This document shows, piece after piece, positions 52,291 through 61,510 of a stretch of 64,000 nucleotides of DNA; position 1 is the stretch's first letter; the number at the start of each line of letters is the position of its first letter. The stretch lies in the NCBI GenBank assembly GCA_947383645.1, contig CANDEH010000004.1, forward strand, positions 1 through 64,000, read 5' to 3'. A program made the translations under genes and the position numbers. Source of the DNA: an uncultured Clostridia bacterium (lineage in GTDB: Bacteria; Bacillota; Clostridia; Oscillospirales; Oscillospiraceae). Below the pieces are notes generated by a model. It searched no databases, was not told the origin of the DNA, and saw nothing but the letters and a program-made list of their open reading frames with translations.

Positions 52291-52570
52291 ACGCGAACCT
52301 CCTAAAGATAAGTGGCCGAGGATCTCGGTCTCAGTTCATTGTATGCGACTGCGCCCTCTTGGTGCGTTTTCGCCGGCAGTTCTTCCAAAAGGACCGGCAA
52401 TTTTTCAGGCGGCTCCCAGGCAGCGCCTGGGCGCGGCAGAAAAATTGCGCCCAAGCGGGCGCATAGAATTCTGCGGGTCCTGAAAAAACACCCTGCGGTC
52501 CGCACGGAATCCCGGATCTTTTTCTCAGAGGACGCTGTTCCCCCGAGAAGAAGCGCAGGTCATGGTCCCT

Positions 52571-52604
52571 CGCTGGAAGGTCCGGCGAAACGGGCCTTCC
52601 AGCG
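52571..52604. repeat. Hairpin related to that at 5655
   Basis: CGCTGGAAGG-(T)-CC ... GG-(G)-CCTTCCAGCG with loop around GGCGAAAC. Located 6 bases before the end of rex; on the minus strand it follows the rex stop and could serve as its terminator, although the T-run is weak. Confidence 0.5.
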
Positions 52605-52609
52605 AAATT

Positions 52610-53239
52610 TTATCGCTTTGTAATTCGATAGCTCAGCGTCAGAAGACTGTCGGCAAAGTGGACGCTCTCCACCTGCACGTCGGGGTGGTCGCTGGTGACC
52701 TCCCGGTTGGTAAAGTTCCAGAAGCCCCGGACCCCTAAGCCCACCAGGCGGTCCACCGTGGCCTGGGCGGCGGAGCGGGGAACGGTGAGGATGGCTACGT
52801 CGGGCAGGTGAGCGGCGCAGTAGCCATCCAGCTCATCTAAACTGCGCACATCCACGCCGTTGACCTTGGTGCCGATCATAGCGGGGGAGACATCAAAGGC
52901 GGCATCTAAGGAAAAACCGATATCAGCAAAGGGAAAATTCTGCATCAGGGCGTGCCCCAGGTTGCCAACACCGATAATAATAATGCTGTGGGCGTTGTTT
53001 ACCCCCAGGATCTGGCCGATTTCCGCGCGCAGCTCTTTCACATTGTAGCCGTAACCCTGCTGGCCGAATTCACCGAAGCAGCTGAGATCCTGGCGGATCT
53101 GGGAGGCGGTAATGCCCATGCGGCTGCCCAGGGAACTGGAGGAGATGCGGACCACACCCTTGGCGTGGAGATCGTCCAAATAGCGGTAGTAGCGGGGGAG
53201 TCGGCGGATGACGGCCTCGGACACGTGTTGCTTTTTCAT
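52610..53239 (-). CDS. rex: Redox-sensing transcriptional repressor Rex
   Basis: 209 residues. Senses NADH/NAD+. N-terminal winged helix (AVIRRLPRYYRYLDDLHAKG, ASQIRQDLSCFGEFGQQGYG), then Rossmann domain with IIIGVGNLGHAL and the C-terminal swapped helix. ATG 53239 has GGAAGG upstream; the in-frame ATG at 53263 does not fit the family. A TTGTCAA-N5-TTAACAA sequence at 53316-53334, upstream of rex, resembles a Rex operator but has five rather than four central bases. Confidence 0.94.
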   Translation of the reverse strand: MKKQHVSEAVIRRLPRYYRYLDDLHAKGVVRISSSSLGSRMGITASQIRQDLSCFGEFGQQGYGYNVKELRAEIGQILGVNNAHSIIIIGVGNLGHALMQNFPFADIGFSLDAAFDVSPAMIGTKVNGVDVRSLDELDGYCAAHLPDVAILTVPRSAAQATVDRLVGLGVRGFWNFTNREVTSDHPDVQVESVHFADSLLTLSYRITKR

Positions 53240-53365
53240 ACAAGCCTTCCGATCTGTATACACAGTATACGAGAGAAAAATGATTTGCTACCATGATACA
53301 GCAAAAAGGCACAATTGTCAATTTTTTTAACAATCTTTTTTGCTGGAAAATCGGCAAAAAAATGC

Positions 53366-53394
53366 TTGCAATTTGGGACATGATGTGGTATTCT
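53366..53394 (+). promoter_or_regulatory. Probable sigma-A promoter of rplS
   Basis: TTGCAA at 53366-53371, a 17-bp spacer, and TATTCT at 53389-53394. The ~100-base leader that follows contains a CTCTGG...CCAGAG hairpin and may include an autoregulatory L19 leader; that part is unproven. Confidence 0.7.
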
Positions 53395-53496
53395 ATCATG
53401 GCGATAAAGGGTGGTCCTCTGGCGCGGTCCCTCCAGAGAGCGGGGGACAGAACAGAAGCGGCTATGAACACCTGTATATTAGGAGGAAAAGTATCC

Positions 53497-53835
53497 ATGG
53501 ATCTCATCAAGGAACTGACCAAGTCCCAGCTCAAAGAGACCCCTGGCGTCCATGTGGGCGACACCGTTCGCGTGCATGTGAAGGTCAAGGAGGGCTCCCG
53601 TGAGCGTATCCAGGTGTTCGAGGGCACCGTCATCGCCAAGAAGCATGGCGGCATTGAGGAGACCTTCACCGTCCGTCGTATCTCCTACGGCGTGGGCGTG
53701 GAGAAGGTGTTCCCCCTTCACTCTCCCACCATCGACAAGATTGAGACAGTCCGCCACGGCTTTGTCCGTCGGGCCAAGCTCTACTATCTGCGTGACCGCG
53801 TGGGTAAGGCGGCGAAGGTTAGAGAGAAGCTGTAA
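53497..53835 (+). CDS. rplS: 50S ribosomal protein L19
   Basis: 112 residues. At the 30S-50S interface. Signatures [56 protein letters not shown] and [23 protein letters not shown] 53497 follows TTAGGAGG. The open frame upstream to 53293 is leader sequence. Confidence 0.97.
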   Translation: MDLIKELTKSQLKETPGVHVGDTVRVHVKVKEGSRERIQVFEGTVIAKKHGGIEETFTVRRISYGVGVEKVFPLHSPTIDKIETVRHGFVRRAKLYYLRDRVGKAAKVREKL

Positions 53836-53847
53836 AATCCATAAAGA

Positions 53848-53890
53848 GAGGGTGGAGATCAGGCGTAAGCTGGTCTCCACCCTTTCTTTT
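53848..53890 (+). terminator. rplS terminator
   Basis: AGGGTGGAGATCAG and CTGGTCTCCACCCT with loop GCGTAAG, followed by TTCTTTTT. Confidence 0.92.
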
Positions 53891-53892
53891 TG

Positions 53893-54379
53893 AACGGGGA
53901 GATAGATATAGTACGGGGATTGCGGGCAAAAACGGATGCTGCCGCCTGATTGGAATCTATTCTGTAGTTTTATCTGTTTTTTCCAAAGACGCTTATGAGT
54001 GTGCCGCGATCTCATGGATTCGTCTGACAGATGGGCAAAAAGATTTTCTGCGGTATCCCTTCGACACCCCTGCCAGGGGTTCCATATGGCGACATGCTTG
54101 AATAAATAAGAACAAATTGTAAACCTGTTGGCCGGAGTGGAACTTTTTGTATAGGGGAACGTCTAAGACTAAGGCTTTAAGAAGTGTTACCAACAGGCGA
54201 AGTATAAAGATTTACGAGACAAAATGGAAGATAACAAGGCGGAAATCGCCGAAATACCCGGTATATTTCAAAATTCTTTAGCGCAGTCAGCGGCAATTCG
54301 GGCCGCACAGTTATGTGTCTGACCTATTGGTACAGCTTCTTGCTGGGACTTGACTTAGCTTTGAAAATGAGGTGGCTTT
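53893..54379. other. AT-richer intergenic stretch with no supported gene
   Basis: About 490 bp of lower GC than its surroundings. The only frame above 60 residues (minus strand, 53993-54193) has a Met/Pro-containing CRHMEPLAGVSKGYRR but no ribosome site or family. The piece around 54070-54110 contains an inverted CCCCTG...CAGGGG. It may be a decayed mobile or repeat segment; I can name nothing in it. Confidence 0.4.
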
Positions 54380-55615
54380 ATGAAGCGGTGGATTATCTGG
54401 GCTGCTGCTGCGGCGCTGCTGTTGAGCAGCTTGTTTTCCTGCGGGGAGGATCTGACGCCCTCGCCCTATGGAGAGGAGGATTTTGCCCAAGAGGGAGCGG
54501 TGCTCAGAGTGGAGCACGAGCAGTACGACAAGAGTGTGGAGAGTTTTAACTACACCATTGAAAATACCGGCGAGGAGGTCCTGGCCTTCGGCGCAGAGTA
54601 CGCTGTTGAGGTGGAGCGGAACGGCGTGTGGTATGCGCTGCCCCTGGCCGAGGATGCGGGATGGAATGACGTCAGCTACACCGCCGCGCCGGGGGAGGTT
54701 TGGGAAAATGCCTTCAGCTTCCTGCCCTACCGCTACACGGTCAGCGACGGGAACTACCGGCTAATCAAGGAGATCGGCGGAAGGCGCTACTGCGCCGGCT
54801 TTACGATTGGCGGCGGCGGGGACGGCGATGCGCGCTATGGCTACAGGGATTTGGAGCGATTGTCCCTAAATCTGAGCGCCGGAGAGATTGACTGCGACGT
54901 GCGTATCGATGCCGCCGGAAAAGCGGCTCAGGGCGGCGAGGAGCGCGTGCGGGAGTTTCTGCGCCATGTGTCGGCGGGGACCGGCGATATGCTGCGCATG
55001 GTCAGTACCGCTGCCGACGGTCAGCCGGTGATCTATGATGTCATTTATGAGAACGGTCACTTCCTGTTCCGGCGGGATAACCGGCGCAGCGGCGGAACCA
55101 TTGAGGACCGGCGCTACAGCTTCCTGGTTACCGACGGGGAGGTCGTCTATCTCAGCGACCGGGCCGCGCTGTCGGAGGAGCGCTTTAACGGGCGGCAGAT
55201 CAGCGCTGGGCGCTGCGTGCTGCTGCACCGGGACTGGTTTTCCGACTGGGAGGCGGTCACCGGCGAGGTGGAGATGATGACGGCGCAGCGGCTGGAGGAC
55301 AGTATGACGCTGGCCCGGTTCTGGTCCGAGGATGGCAGCTACTGGGTGGATTTGAGCCGGGAGGGGCTGGACTACACGGTAAGTACCAAGGGCTACGGGA
55401 TGAGCCGCACCATCACCGGCTGCGATGAGGGCGCGGAGATTGTTGCCGTCCGCTGGGAATCACCTGCGCAGCTGCGCCTGTTCTGCGCACCTGAGGAAGC
55501 CGACGAGGACCAGCGGATGGGCTGGTATGCGGTGTTCGACGTGGAGCAGGAGAAGGTAGTGGTCCAGGGCAGCGCCCTGCTGCCTGCCGGCGCGGCGGAG
55601 GACAGCGGACAGTAG
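54380..55615 (+). CDS. Lipoprotein with bacterial Ig-like domain
   Basis: 411 residues from ATG 54380 behind GAGGTGG. Lipobox LLLSSLFSCGE. Residues ~35-145 look like an immunoglobulin-like domain of the Big_14 type: VESFNYTIENTGEEVLAFGA, VERNGVWYALPL, YTVSDGNYRLIKEIGG. The rest, ~265 residues, is beta-rich and of unknown role (YSFLVTDGEVVYLSDRAAL). Surface-exposed and membrane-anchored; no operon partner. Confidence 0.75.
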   Translation: MKRWIIWAAAAALLLSSLFSCGEDLTPSPYGEEDFAQEGAVLRVEHEQYDKSVESFNYTIENTGEEVLAFGAEYAVEVERNGVWYALPLAEDAGWNDVSYTAAPGEVWENAFSFLPYRYTVSDGNYRLIKEIGGRRYCAGFTIGGGGDGDARYGYRDLERLSLNLSAGEIDCDVRIDAAGKAAQGGEERVREFLRHVSAGTGDMLRMVSTAADGQPVIYDVIYENGHFLFRRDNRRSGGTIEDRRYSFLVTDGEVVYLSDRAALSEERFNGRQISAGRCVLLHRDWFSDWEAVTGEVEMMTAQRLEDSMTLARFWSEDGSYWVDLSREGLDYTVSTKGYGMSRTITGCDEGAEIVAVRWESPAQLRLFCAPEEADEDQRMGWYAVFDVEQEKVVVQGSALLPAGAAEDSGQ

Positions 55616-55679
55616 GGGGCTTTGGTATCTTTGGAGGGGGCGGTTCCTGAGGAAGGGCCGCCTCCTGTTGATTTTAAGA

Positions 55680-55708
55680 TTGTAATATGGGAAAACTTGT
55701 GGTACACT
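55680..55708 (+). promoter_or_regulatory. Probable sigma-A promoter of lepB
   Basis: TTGTAA at 55680-55685, a 17-bp spacer, and TACACT at 55703-55708, about 40 bp before the lepB start. A GGAGGGGGCGG...CCGCCTCC hairpin at 55633-55666 just upstream may terminate the lipoprotein gene. Confidence 0.65.
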
Positions 55709-55746
55709 GTATCATTAGTGAATTATGCGTAAAGAGGAGCAGAGAT

Positions 55747-56421
55747 ATGGCTGACGAGGAGAACAAGACCCCCCGGGGGGAGACGGAGGAGACGGAGACC
55801 GGGATGTTTGAACCGGAAGGCGAAAATGAGGGGAAAAAGAAGGAGGAGGGCAGTATCCTCTTTGACTGGGTACGCTCTCTGGTGGGCGCGGTTCTGATTG
55901 TGGTGCTGCTGTTTTTGTTTGTGGCGCAGCTGATTACTGTCCAGGGCCCCTCCATGCAGCATACCCTCTACGCCGGGGACAAGGTGCTGGTGCTCCGCGC
56001 CGGCCTCTGCGACATCCGGGCCGGGGACGTGGTGATGGTCCACCAGTTCAACGCCCCTCTGGACGAGACCATCATCAAGCGGGTGATCGCCGTGGGAGGG
56101 CAGACAGTGGATATCGACTTTTATACCGGTACGGTCTATGTTGACGGGGAGGCTATCGAGGAGGACTACATCGCGGAGCGCACGTACTCCGACGAGGGGA
56201 CGGCATTTCCCCTGACGCTGGAGGAGGGGAAGCTGTTTCTTATGGGGGACAACCGCAACCACAGCACGGACAGCCGCAGCACGCTGCTGGGGGCGGTGGA
56301 CGAGCGGTATGTGGTGGGCAAGGCAGTCCTGGTGGTTTTCCCCGGGAAGACGGCCCAGTATACCGGAGAGCTGCCCGGCAGCGGACCACGGGATTACAGC
56401 CGTATTGGCCCCATCCGCTGA
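55747..56421 (+). CDS. lepB: Signal peptidase I
   Basis: 224 residues. Removes signal peptides from secreted proteins. An acidic cytoplasmic N-terminus of ~45 residues (unusually long), one helix (LVGAVLIVVLLFLFVAQLI), catalytic Ser in QGPSMQHTL, Lys in IIKRVIAVGGQ, and FLMGDNRNHSTDSR. ATG 55747 follows AGAGGAG. The next gene, rbgA, is a common partner in Firmicutes. Confidence 0.95.
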   Translation: MADEENKTPRGETEETETGMFEPEGENEGKKKEEGSILFDWVRSLVGAVLIVVLLFLFVAQLITVQGPSMQHTLYAGDKVLVLRAGLCDIRAGDVVMVHQFNAPLDETIIKRVIAVGGQTVDIDFYTGTVYVDGEAIEEDYIAERTYSDEGTAFPLTLEEGKLFLMGDNRNHSTDSRSTLLGAVDERYVVGKAVLVVFPGKTAQYTGELPGSGPRDYSRIGPIR

Positions 56422-56460
56422 GGGATGGGACGCTGATCGAGATCACATCGAGAGGTATCT

Positions 56461-57315
56461 ATGAATATTCAGTGGTATCCCGGGCATATGACGAAAACCC
56501 GGCGGATGATCGCCGACCAGATGAAGCACATGGATGCGGTATGTGAGATTTTAGACGCCCGCATCCCCCTCTCCAGCCGGAACCCGGATGTGGAGGAGCT
56601 GACGGCGGGGAAGCCCCGGCTGATTGTGCTCAACCGGGCGGATCAGGCGGACCCGGCGGCTACGAAGCTGTGGCGGAACTGTTTTACCGCACAGGGCTAT
56701 GCCGTGCTGGAGGCCAACGCCAGGGAGGGCCGCGGAACGGAGAAGTTCGCCGCCGCCGTCCGGGAGCTGCTCCGGGAGAAGCTGGCCGCCTACGCCGAGA
56801 AGGGGCAGGCGGGCCGGGTGGTCCGGGTGATGATTTTGGGTATCCCCAACGTGGGTAAGTCCACCTTCATCAACCGGGTAGCCGGGCGGAAAACCGCCAA
56901 GGCCGAGGACCGGCCCGGGGTCACCCGGTCGAAGCAGTGGGTTGTTGTGGACCGGGGGCTGGAACTGCTGGACACACCCGGCATCCTCTGGCCCAAGTTT
57001 GAGGATCAGCGCGTGGGGCTCCACCTGGCCTACACCGGGGCGGTGAAGGACGAGGTGATGGACGTGGAGGAGCTGGCCTGTCACCTGATCGCCTATCTGG
57101 CGGAGCACTACGGCGAGGCGCTGGTCCAGCGGTACAAGATGGAGATCGAACCGGGGGACACCGGCTATGAGCTGCTGCAAAAGGCGGGACGGAAGCGGGG
57201 CTTTGTCCTCCGGGGCGGCGAGATCGACACGGAGCGGATGGCGAAAATTCTCCTGGACGAGTTCCGGGGGGGCAAGCTGGGACGCTTTACACTGGAGTGG
57301 CCGGAGGATATTTGA
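56461..57315 (+). CDS. rbgA: Ribosome biogenesis GTPase YlqF/RbgA
   Basis: 284 residues. Late 50S assembly. Circularly permuted GTPase: IQWYPGHMTKTRRMI at the start, G4 VLNRADQ, G1 GIPNVGKSTFIN, G3 LLDTPGILWP. The C-terminal domain binds 23S rRNA. The stop overlaps the start of the next small gene. Confidence 0.95.
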   Translation: MNIQWYPGHMTKTRRMIADQMKHMDAVCEILDARIPLSSRNPDVEELTAGKPRLIVLNRADQADPAATKLWRNCFTAQGYAVLEANAREGRGTEKFAAAVRELLREKLAAYAEKGQAGRVVRVMILGIPNVGKSTFINRVAGRKTAKAEDRPGVTRSKQWVVVDRGLELLDTPGILWPKFEDQRVGLHLAYTGAVKDEVMDVEELACHLIAYLAEHYGEALVQRYKMEIEPGDTGYELLQKAGRKRGFVLRGGEIDTERMAKILLDEFRGGKLGRFTLEWPEDI

Positions 57316-57593
57316 TGGGAAAAGCGGCGATGGAGGAGAAGCAGGGGACGGCGGACTGTCCCACCTGCGGCAGGCCCATGGCCCGGGGGAGAATCTACAG
57401 CAGCCAGGGGTTCTCTTTGGAGTTTTTAGAGGACGGGGTGGATCCGCTGTTTCTCTCGGAGGACGATGTGACCCGCGCCGGCGGTGTGGTGCTTGCGCCC
57501 CGGCGGATGCTGCGGGTAGGGAATATCTCGTGTCCTGCCTGGCACTGTCCGAAGTGCAGGCAGGTTGTGCTGGCCTATGGCGGGGATGAATAG
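57315..57593 (+). CDS. Zinc-ribbon protein of unknown function
   Basis: 92 residues from ATG 57315, overlapping the rbgA stop. Two CxxC pairs, ADCPTCGRPMARG and WHCPKCRQVV, should bind one zinc. Middle part GRIYSSQGFSLEFL. Its place between rbgA and rnhB suggests co-expression, not a defined function. Confidence 0.75.
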   Translation: MGKAAMEEKQGTADCPTCGRPMARGRIYSSQGFSLEFLEDGVDPLFLSEDDVTRAGGVVLAPRRMLRVGNISCPAWHCPKCRQVVLAYGGDE

Positions 57594-57623
57594 GCTGAAA
57601 TTTTGGAAGCGGGAGGGGAGACT

Positions 57624-58253
57624 ATGCCGGGCTGGGAGCTGGAGGAGGCCGCCTATGGGGCGGGGTACGCCGCCGTGTGCGGGGTGGACGAGGCGGGAGC
57701 GGGTCCCCTGGCGGGACCGGTGTATGCCGCCGCTGTAATCCTGCCCAGGGGGCTGACGCTGCCCTATCTCAACGATTCCAAGCAGGTGGCGGAGAAGCGC
57801 CGGGAGGCGCTGTATGAGCAGATTCAGAAGCAGGCGCTGGCCTGGGCGGTGGCCTCGGTGGGGGCGGAGGAGATAGATGAGATTGACATCCTTAACGCCC
57901 GCATCCGGGCCATGCAGATGGCCATTGACGGACTGGGTACCCCGGCGGACTACGCCCTCATTGACGGAAACCGGGACCACGGCAGCCGCTGCGCCATTGT
58001 GACAGCCCATGAGACTGTGGTGAAGGGGGACGGCCGCAGCGTCAGCGTTGCGGCGGCCTCCATTCTGGCCAAGGTCAGCCGGGACCGATTTATGACGGCG
58101 GCGGCGGCGCAGTATCCCCGGTACGGCTTTGACCGGCACAAGGGCTACGGCACGCAGGCCCACTACGCCGCCCTGGAGGCCCACGGTCCCTGTCCGCTCC
58201 ACCGCAGGAGTTTTCTGAAGAAGTGGGAGGCGGGCCGTGGGGAGCAGGGATGA
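57624..58253 (+). CDS. rnhB: Ribonuclease HII
   Basis: 209 residues. Cleaves RNA in RNA-DNA hybrids. DEAG motif in CGVDEAGAGPLAGPVYAAAV, LNDSKQVAEKRREAL, the Asp of ALIDGNRDHG and DRHKGYGTQAHYAAL. ATG 57624 follows GGGAGGGGAG; an earlier TTG at 57603 overlaps that ribosome site. Ends inside the start of yraN. Confidence 0.94.
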   Translation: MPGWELEEAAYGAGYAAVCGVDEAGAGPLAGPVYAAAVILPRGLTLPYLNDSKQVAEKRREALYEQIQKQALAWAVASVGAEEIDEIDILNARIRAMQMAIDGLGTPADYALIDGNRDHGSRCAIVTAHETVVKGDGRSVSVAAASILAKVSRDRFMTAAAAQYPRYGFDRHKGYGTQAHYAALEAHGPCPLHRRSFLKKWEAGRGEQG

Positions 58254-58590
58254 CCTGGGCCAGCGGGGGGAGGCCCTGGCAGCGGGGTATCTCCGCCGGC
58301 GGGGAGCGGTTATCCTCCAAACCCGCTACCGCTGCCGGGAGGGAGAGATTGATCTGATCGCCCGGGACGGTGATACGCTCTGCTTCGTGGAGGTCAAGGC
58401 CCGCACCAATATAGCCCTGGGGCTGCCCCGGGAGTATGTGGGCCGTCAAAAGCAGGAGCGCCTCCGCGCCGCTGCCGCCCGGTATCTCGGCGAGGAGGGT
58501 CTGGACTGTCCCGCAAGGTTTGATGTGGCGGAGATCTACATTGATCCCAAGGGAAAGAAGTACATCAACTATATTGAAAATGCCTTTTGA
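58237..58590 (+). CDS. YraN (UPF0102) nuclease-fold protein
   Basis: 117 residues, overlapping rnhB by 17 bases. LGQRGEALAAGYLRRRGAVI, then the PD-(D/E)XK-like core GEIDLIARDGDTLCFVEVKA, where Asp and ExK are visible. Role in DNA processing is assumed. Starts at GTG 58237. Confidence 0.9.
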   Translation: MGSRDDLGQRGEALAAGYLRRRGAVILQTRYRCREGEIDLIARDGDTLCFVEVKARTNIALGLPREYVGRQKQERLRAAAARYLGEEGLDCPARFDVAEIYIDPKGKKYINYIENAF

Positions 58591-58597
58591 GGAGGAA

Positions 58598-58645
58598 AAT
58601 TCCTGAATTTCTAATTCCTCACGACTGATTCCTGATAAATGGGAG
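58598..58645 (+). repeat. Degenerate heptamer array
   Basis: AATTCCT-GAATTTCT-AATTCCT-C...GATTCCT: weak copies of the AATTCCT unit, reverse orientation only, between yraN and the dipeptidase gene. Confidence 0.5.
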
Positions 58646-58654
58646 GCTTATGCC

Positions 58655-59530
58655 ATGATACAATCCTACTTCGACGCCCACTGCGACACCCTCTGGCGGG
58701 CCCATACGGAGAACTGGTCTCTTGAAGAGAACCCCGGACATGTGGATTTGAGGCGCCTGAGTGCCTACGCCCCTATGGGGCAGGTGTTTGCCCTCTATGA
58801 GGACAGCGCCAATCTGCCGGAGGCGGAGCGGTGGCCCTATATCCGGGCCCGGGCCGGGGAGTTCCTGGCGGCCAAAGCCGCCCATCCGGAGCTGATGGCG
58901 CATTGCTGTCTCTCTGTGGAGGGGGCGGAGTTGCTGGACTGCGATGCGGAAAAGCTGGATATTGTGCAGGACTGGGGTGTCCGTTGGGTAAACCTGACGT
59001 GGAACCACGCCAACGCCCTGGCGGGGCCTCACGGCACCGAACAGGGACTTACAGCGGCGGGGCGGGACTTCGTCCGGGCCCTGTGGCAGAGGGGCATGGC
59101 GGTGGATGTGTCCCACCTCAGCGACAGGGGGTTCTGGGATGTGCTGGAGCTGGGGGAGGGACCGGTGCTGGCCAGCCACTCCGACAGCCGGGTCCTTTGC
59201 CGTCACAGCCGAAATTTGGCAGACGACATGGCCAGGGCCATTTTTGCGCGGAGGGGGTTTGTGGGCGTCAACTTCTGCATTTACTTCCTCGGCGGGGACA
59301 CGCTGGACGCGGTGATGGCGCACATCGACCACTTTCTCAGCCTGGGCGGCGAGGACTGTCTGGGGATGGGATCCGACTTCGACGGTACCGATGTTCCGCC
59401 GGAGATTGGCGGCGCGGAGGGCATGGGCAGCCTGTGGGCGGCCATGGAGCGCCGGGGCTACCCGGCCCCGCTGATCGAAAAGATCGCCTATGGGAATCTG
59501 GTGCGGTTTCTGGACGGACTGAGGAATTAG
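58655..59530 (+). CDS. Membrane dipeptidase (renal dipeptidase family)
   Basis: 291 residues, M19 family binuclear zinc hydrolase. FDAHCDTLWR (HxD), LSVEGAELL (Glu), MAVDVSHLSDRGFWDVL (His), ASHSDSRVL (His) and GMGSDFDGTD (Asp). The substrate could be dipeptides or D-amino-acid dipeptides. Ends AAT-TAG within a heptamer-like repeat. ATG 58655 has GGGAGG ~10 nt upstream. Confidence 0.92.
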   Translation: MIQSYFDAHCDTLWRAHTENWSLEENPGHVDLRRLSAYAPMGQVFALYEDSANLPEAERWPYIRARAGEFLAAKAAHPELMAHCCLSVEGAELLDCDAEKLDIVQDWGVRWVNLTWNHANALAGPHGTEQGLTAAGRDFVRALWQRGMAVDVSHLSDRGFWDVLELGEGPVLASHSDSRVLCRHSRNLADDMARAIFARRGFVGVNFCIYFLGGDTLDAVMAHIDHFLSLGGEDCLGMGSDFDGTDVPPEIGGAEGMGSLWAAMERRGYPAPLIEKIAYGNLVRFLDGLRN

Positions 59531-59552
59531 ACGTAATTAGAAGTTAGATATC
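59525..59552 (+). repeat. Degenerate heptamer repeat at the dipeptidase stop
   Basis: AATTAGA-CG-TAATTAG-AAGTTAGA. As at scpB, glpK and the TIGR04255 gene, the final Asn codon and TAG stop are in the first unit. Confidence 0.6.
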
Positions 59553-59616
59553 GGCGTTGGACAGAGCTTTGCCGCTCCGACAAGATGCAGGAAATCCTTT
59601 TGGAGGGAGAACAACC

Positions 59617-61101
59617 ATGAAATATCTGAGCACGAGAGATAAGACGCTGCGCCTCAGCGCGGCGGAGGCCATCAAGATGGGACTGAGCCGGGACGGAGGT
59701 CTGTTTACCCCCGAGGTCTTTCCCGCTTTGAGCGAGGGGGAGATTCGGGACCTGTGCGCCATGGACTACCGGAAGCGGACGGCGTATGTGATGGGTAAGT
59801 TCCTGGATGATTTCACCATCGGGGAGCTGGAGGAGTTTGCGGACTTTGCCTACAGCGCCGCCAAGTACGACCACCCGGCGGCGGCGCCCCTGCGGCAGGT
59901 GGGGGGGAAGACCTGGTGCCTGGAGCTGTGGCACGGCCCTACCAGCGCCTTCAAGGACATGGCGCTCCAGATGCTGCCCCAGCTGCTCAGCGCCAGTCTG
60001 CGCAAGACCGGCGAGGAGCGGACCGCCTGCATTCTGGTGGCCACCTCCGGCGACACCGGCAAGGCCGCTCTGGAGGGGTTTGCCGATGTACCGCAGACCA
60101 GGATTCTGGTGTTCTATCCCGAACACGGCGTCAGCGAGATTCAGAGGCTCCAGATGGTCACCCAGGAGGGGCAGAATGTGGGCGTCTGCGCCGTGGAGGG
60201 CAACTTTGACGACGCCCAGAGCGGTGTGAAGCGGATCTTCTCCGACGAGAAGATCCGGGAGGAGCTGTCGGGCCGGGGGTACTTTTTGTCCTCCGCCAAC
60301 TCCATCAACTGGGGGCGGGTTCTGCCCCAGGTGGTGTACTATGTCTCCGCCTACTGTGATCTGATTAACACGGGGGCGGTGGAGCCGGGTGACAGGGTGA
60401 ACTACTGCGTGCCCACCGGGAATTTCGGGAATATTCTGGCCTGCTACTACGCGAAGAAGATGGGAATTCCCGTGGGGAAGCTGATCTGCGCCTCCAACTG
60501 CAACGACGTGCTGACGGACTTTATCCGCACCGGCGTCTACGACCGGAACCGGCCCTTCCATACCACCATGAGTCCGTCCATGGATATTCTGATCTCCAGC
60601 AATCTGGAGCGTCTGCTCTTTGACCTCTCCGGCGGGGATGACGCCCTGGTGCGGGGGTACATGGAGCAGCTGGGGAGGACCGGGCGGTATGAGATCAGTC
60701 CGGAGATGCGGGAAAAGCTGCAGGAGCTGTTCTACGGCGGCTTCTGTGACGAGGAGGACACCAGCGCCGCCATCGCCGCAGTGTATGCCGGCGGCTATCT
60801 CATTGACACCCACACCGCTGTGGCGGCCAAGGTGCTGGAGGACTACCGCCGGGAGACCGGGGACGAGGGGGTGGCCGTGTTTGCCTCCACCGCCAGTCCC
60901 TACAAGTTCTGCGACAGCGTCCTCAGCGCCATCGGCGAGACGCCGGCGGCGGACAGCCTGGACCGGCTGGACCAGCTTCAGAGCGTTACCGGTGTCAAGA
61001 CGCCGGAGCGTCTGGCGGCCCTGCGGGGGAAGGCGATCCGGTTTGACGCGGTAACCGGAAAGGACGATATGGAGCAGGTGGTGCTGGACTTTCTGCGGTG
61101 A
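59617..61101 (+). CDS. thrC: Threonine synthase
   Basis: 494 residues. PLP enzyme converting O-phosphohomoserine to threonine. Long (yeast/E. coli-like) form: STRDKTLRLSAAEAIKMGLS, RDGGLFTPEVFP, PLP Lys in GPTSAFKDMALQM, VATSGDTGKAALEG, YVSAYCDLINTGA, CVPTGNFGNILACYYAKKMG. ATG 59617 follows GGAGGGAG. Stands alone here without thrB. Confidence 0.95.
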   Translation: MKYLSTRDKTLRLSAAEAIKMGLSRDGGLFTPEVFPALSEGEIRDLCAMDYRKRTAYVMGKFLDDFTIGELEEFADFAYSAAKYDHPAAAPLRQVGGKTWCLELWHGPTSAFKDMALQMLPQLLSASLRKTGEERTACILVATSGDTGKAALEGFADVPQTRILVFYPEHGVSEIQRLQMVTQEGQNVGVCAVEGNFDDAQSGVKRIFSDEKIREELSGRGYFLSSANSINWGRVLPQVVYYVSAYCDLINTGAVEPGDRVNYCVPTGNFGNILACYYAKKMGIPVGKLICASNCNDVLTDFIRTGVYDRNRPFHTTMSPSMDILISSNLERLLFDLSGGDDALVRGYMEQLGRTGRYEISPEMREKLQELFYGGFCDEEDTSAAIAAVYAGGYLIDTHTAVAAKVLEDYRRETGDEGVAVFASTASPYKFCDSVLSAIGETPAADSLDRLDQLQSVTGVKTPERLAALRGKAIRFDAVTGKDDMEQVVLDFLR

Positions 61102-61135
61102 GGAGAGCGCGGAGAAGAGGAGGGAGGCGGCGGAC

Positions 61136-61510
61136 ATGGGGCCTAAAGTTTCCAGAATGTGGGCGAGAGTTTCCCTGTCCCTGGCAATGGCTTCGGCGGC
61201 GGCGCTGGTGCTGACGCTGGCGCTGGGGGAGCTGCTGGACCTGGGACCCGCCGGGGCCGGGCTCGCGATTGGCGGCGTACTGTTGGCGGGGCTTTTGATG
61301 CTGCTGGCAGTGGCAGCCACCGCCAGGCTGCGGTGTCCCGGCTGCGGGAAGCAGACGGTGCGGCCCCAGTGGGGGCCGGGGCGGCGGCTCTACTGTCCGC
61401 TCTGCGGAGCGGCCCTGGTCTACGACGACGAGGAGGAGGACGCGGCGCAGCCGGAGGCGGCCTCCGGGCCTGAGAGGGAGGAGCGGTGGCGATCCGGCTT
61501 TCGGGACTGA
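61136..61510 (+). CDS. Two-helix membrane protein with zinc ribbon
   Basis: 124 residues. Two hydrophobic helices (SLSLAMASAAALVLTLAL and LAIGGVLLAGLLMLLAVAA), then CPGCG and CPLCG knuckles 20 residues apart, then an acidic tail. The Cys ribbon should face the cytoplasm. Function unknown. ATG 61136. Confidence 0.7.
   Translation: MGPKVSRMWARVSLSLAMASAAALVLTLALGELLDLGPAGAGLAIGGVLLAGLLMLLAVAATARLRCPGCGKQTVRPQWGPGRRLYCPLCGAALVYDDEEEDAAQPEAASGPEREERWRSGFRD

Noticed and set aside
53400..53490. L19 leader RNA
   Set aside because: There is a hairpin in the right place, but I could not match the known consensus with confidence, so it is only mentioned with the promoter.
59527..61320. 597-residue minus-strand ORF opposite thrC
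   Set aside because: Shadow of threonine synthase; no recognisable domain.
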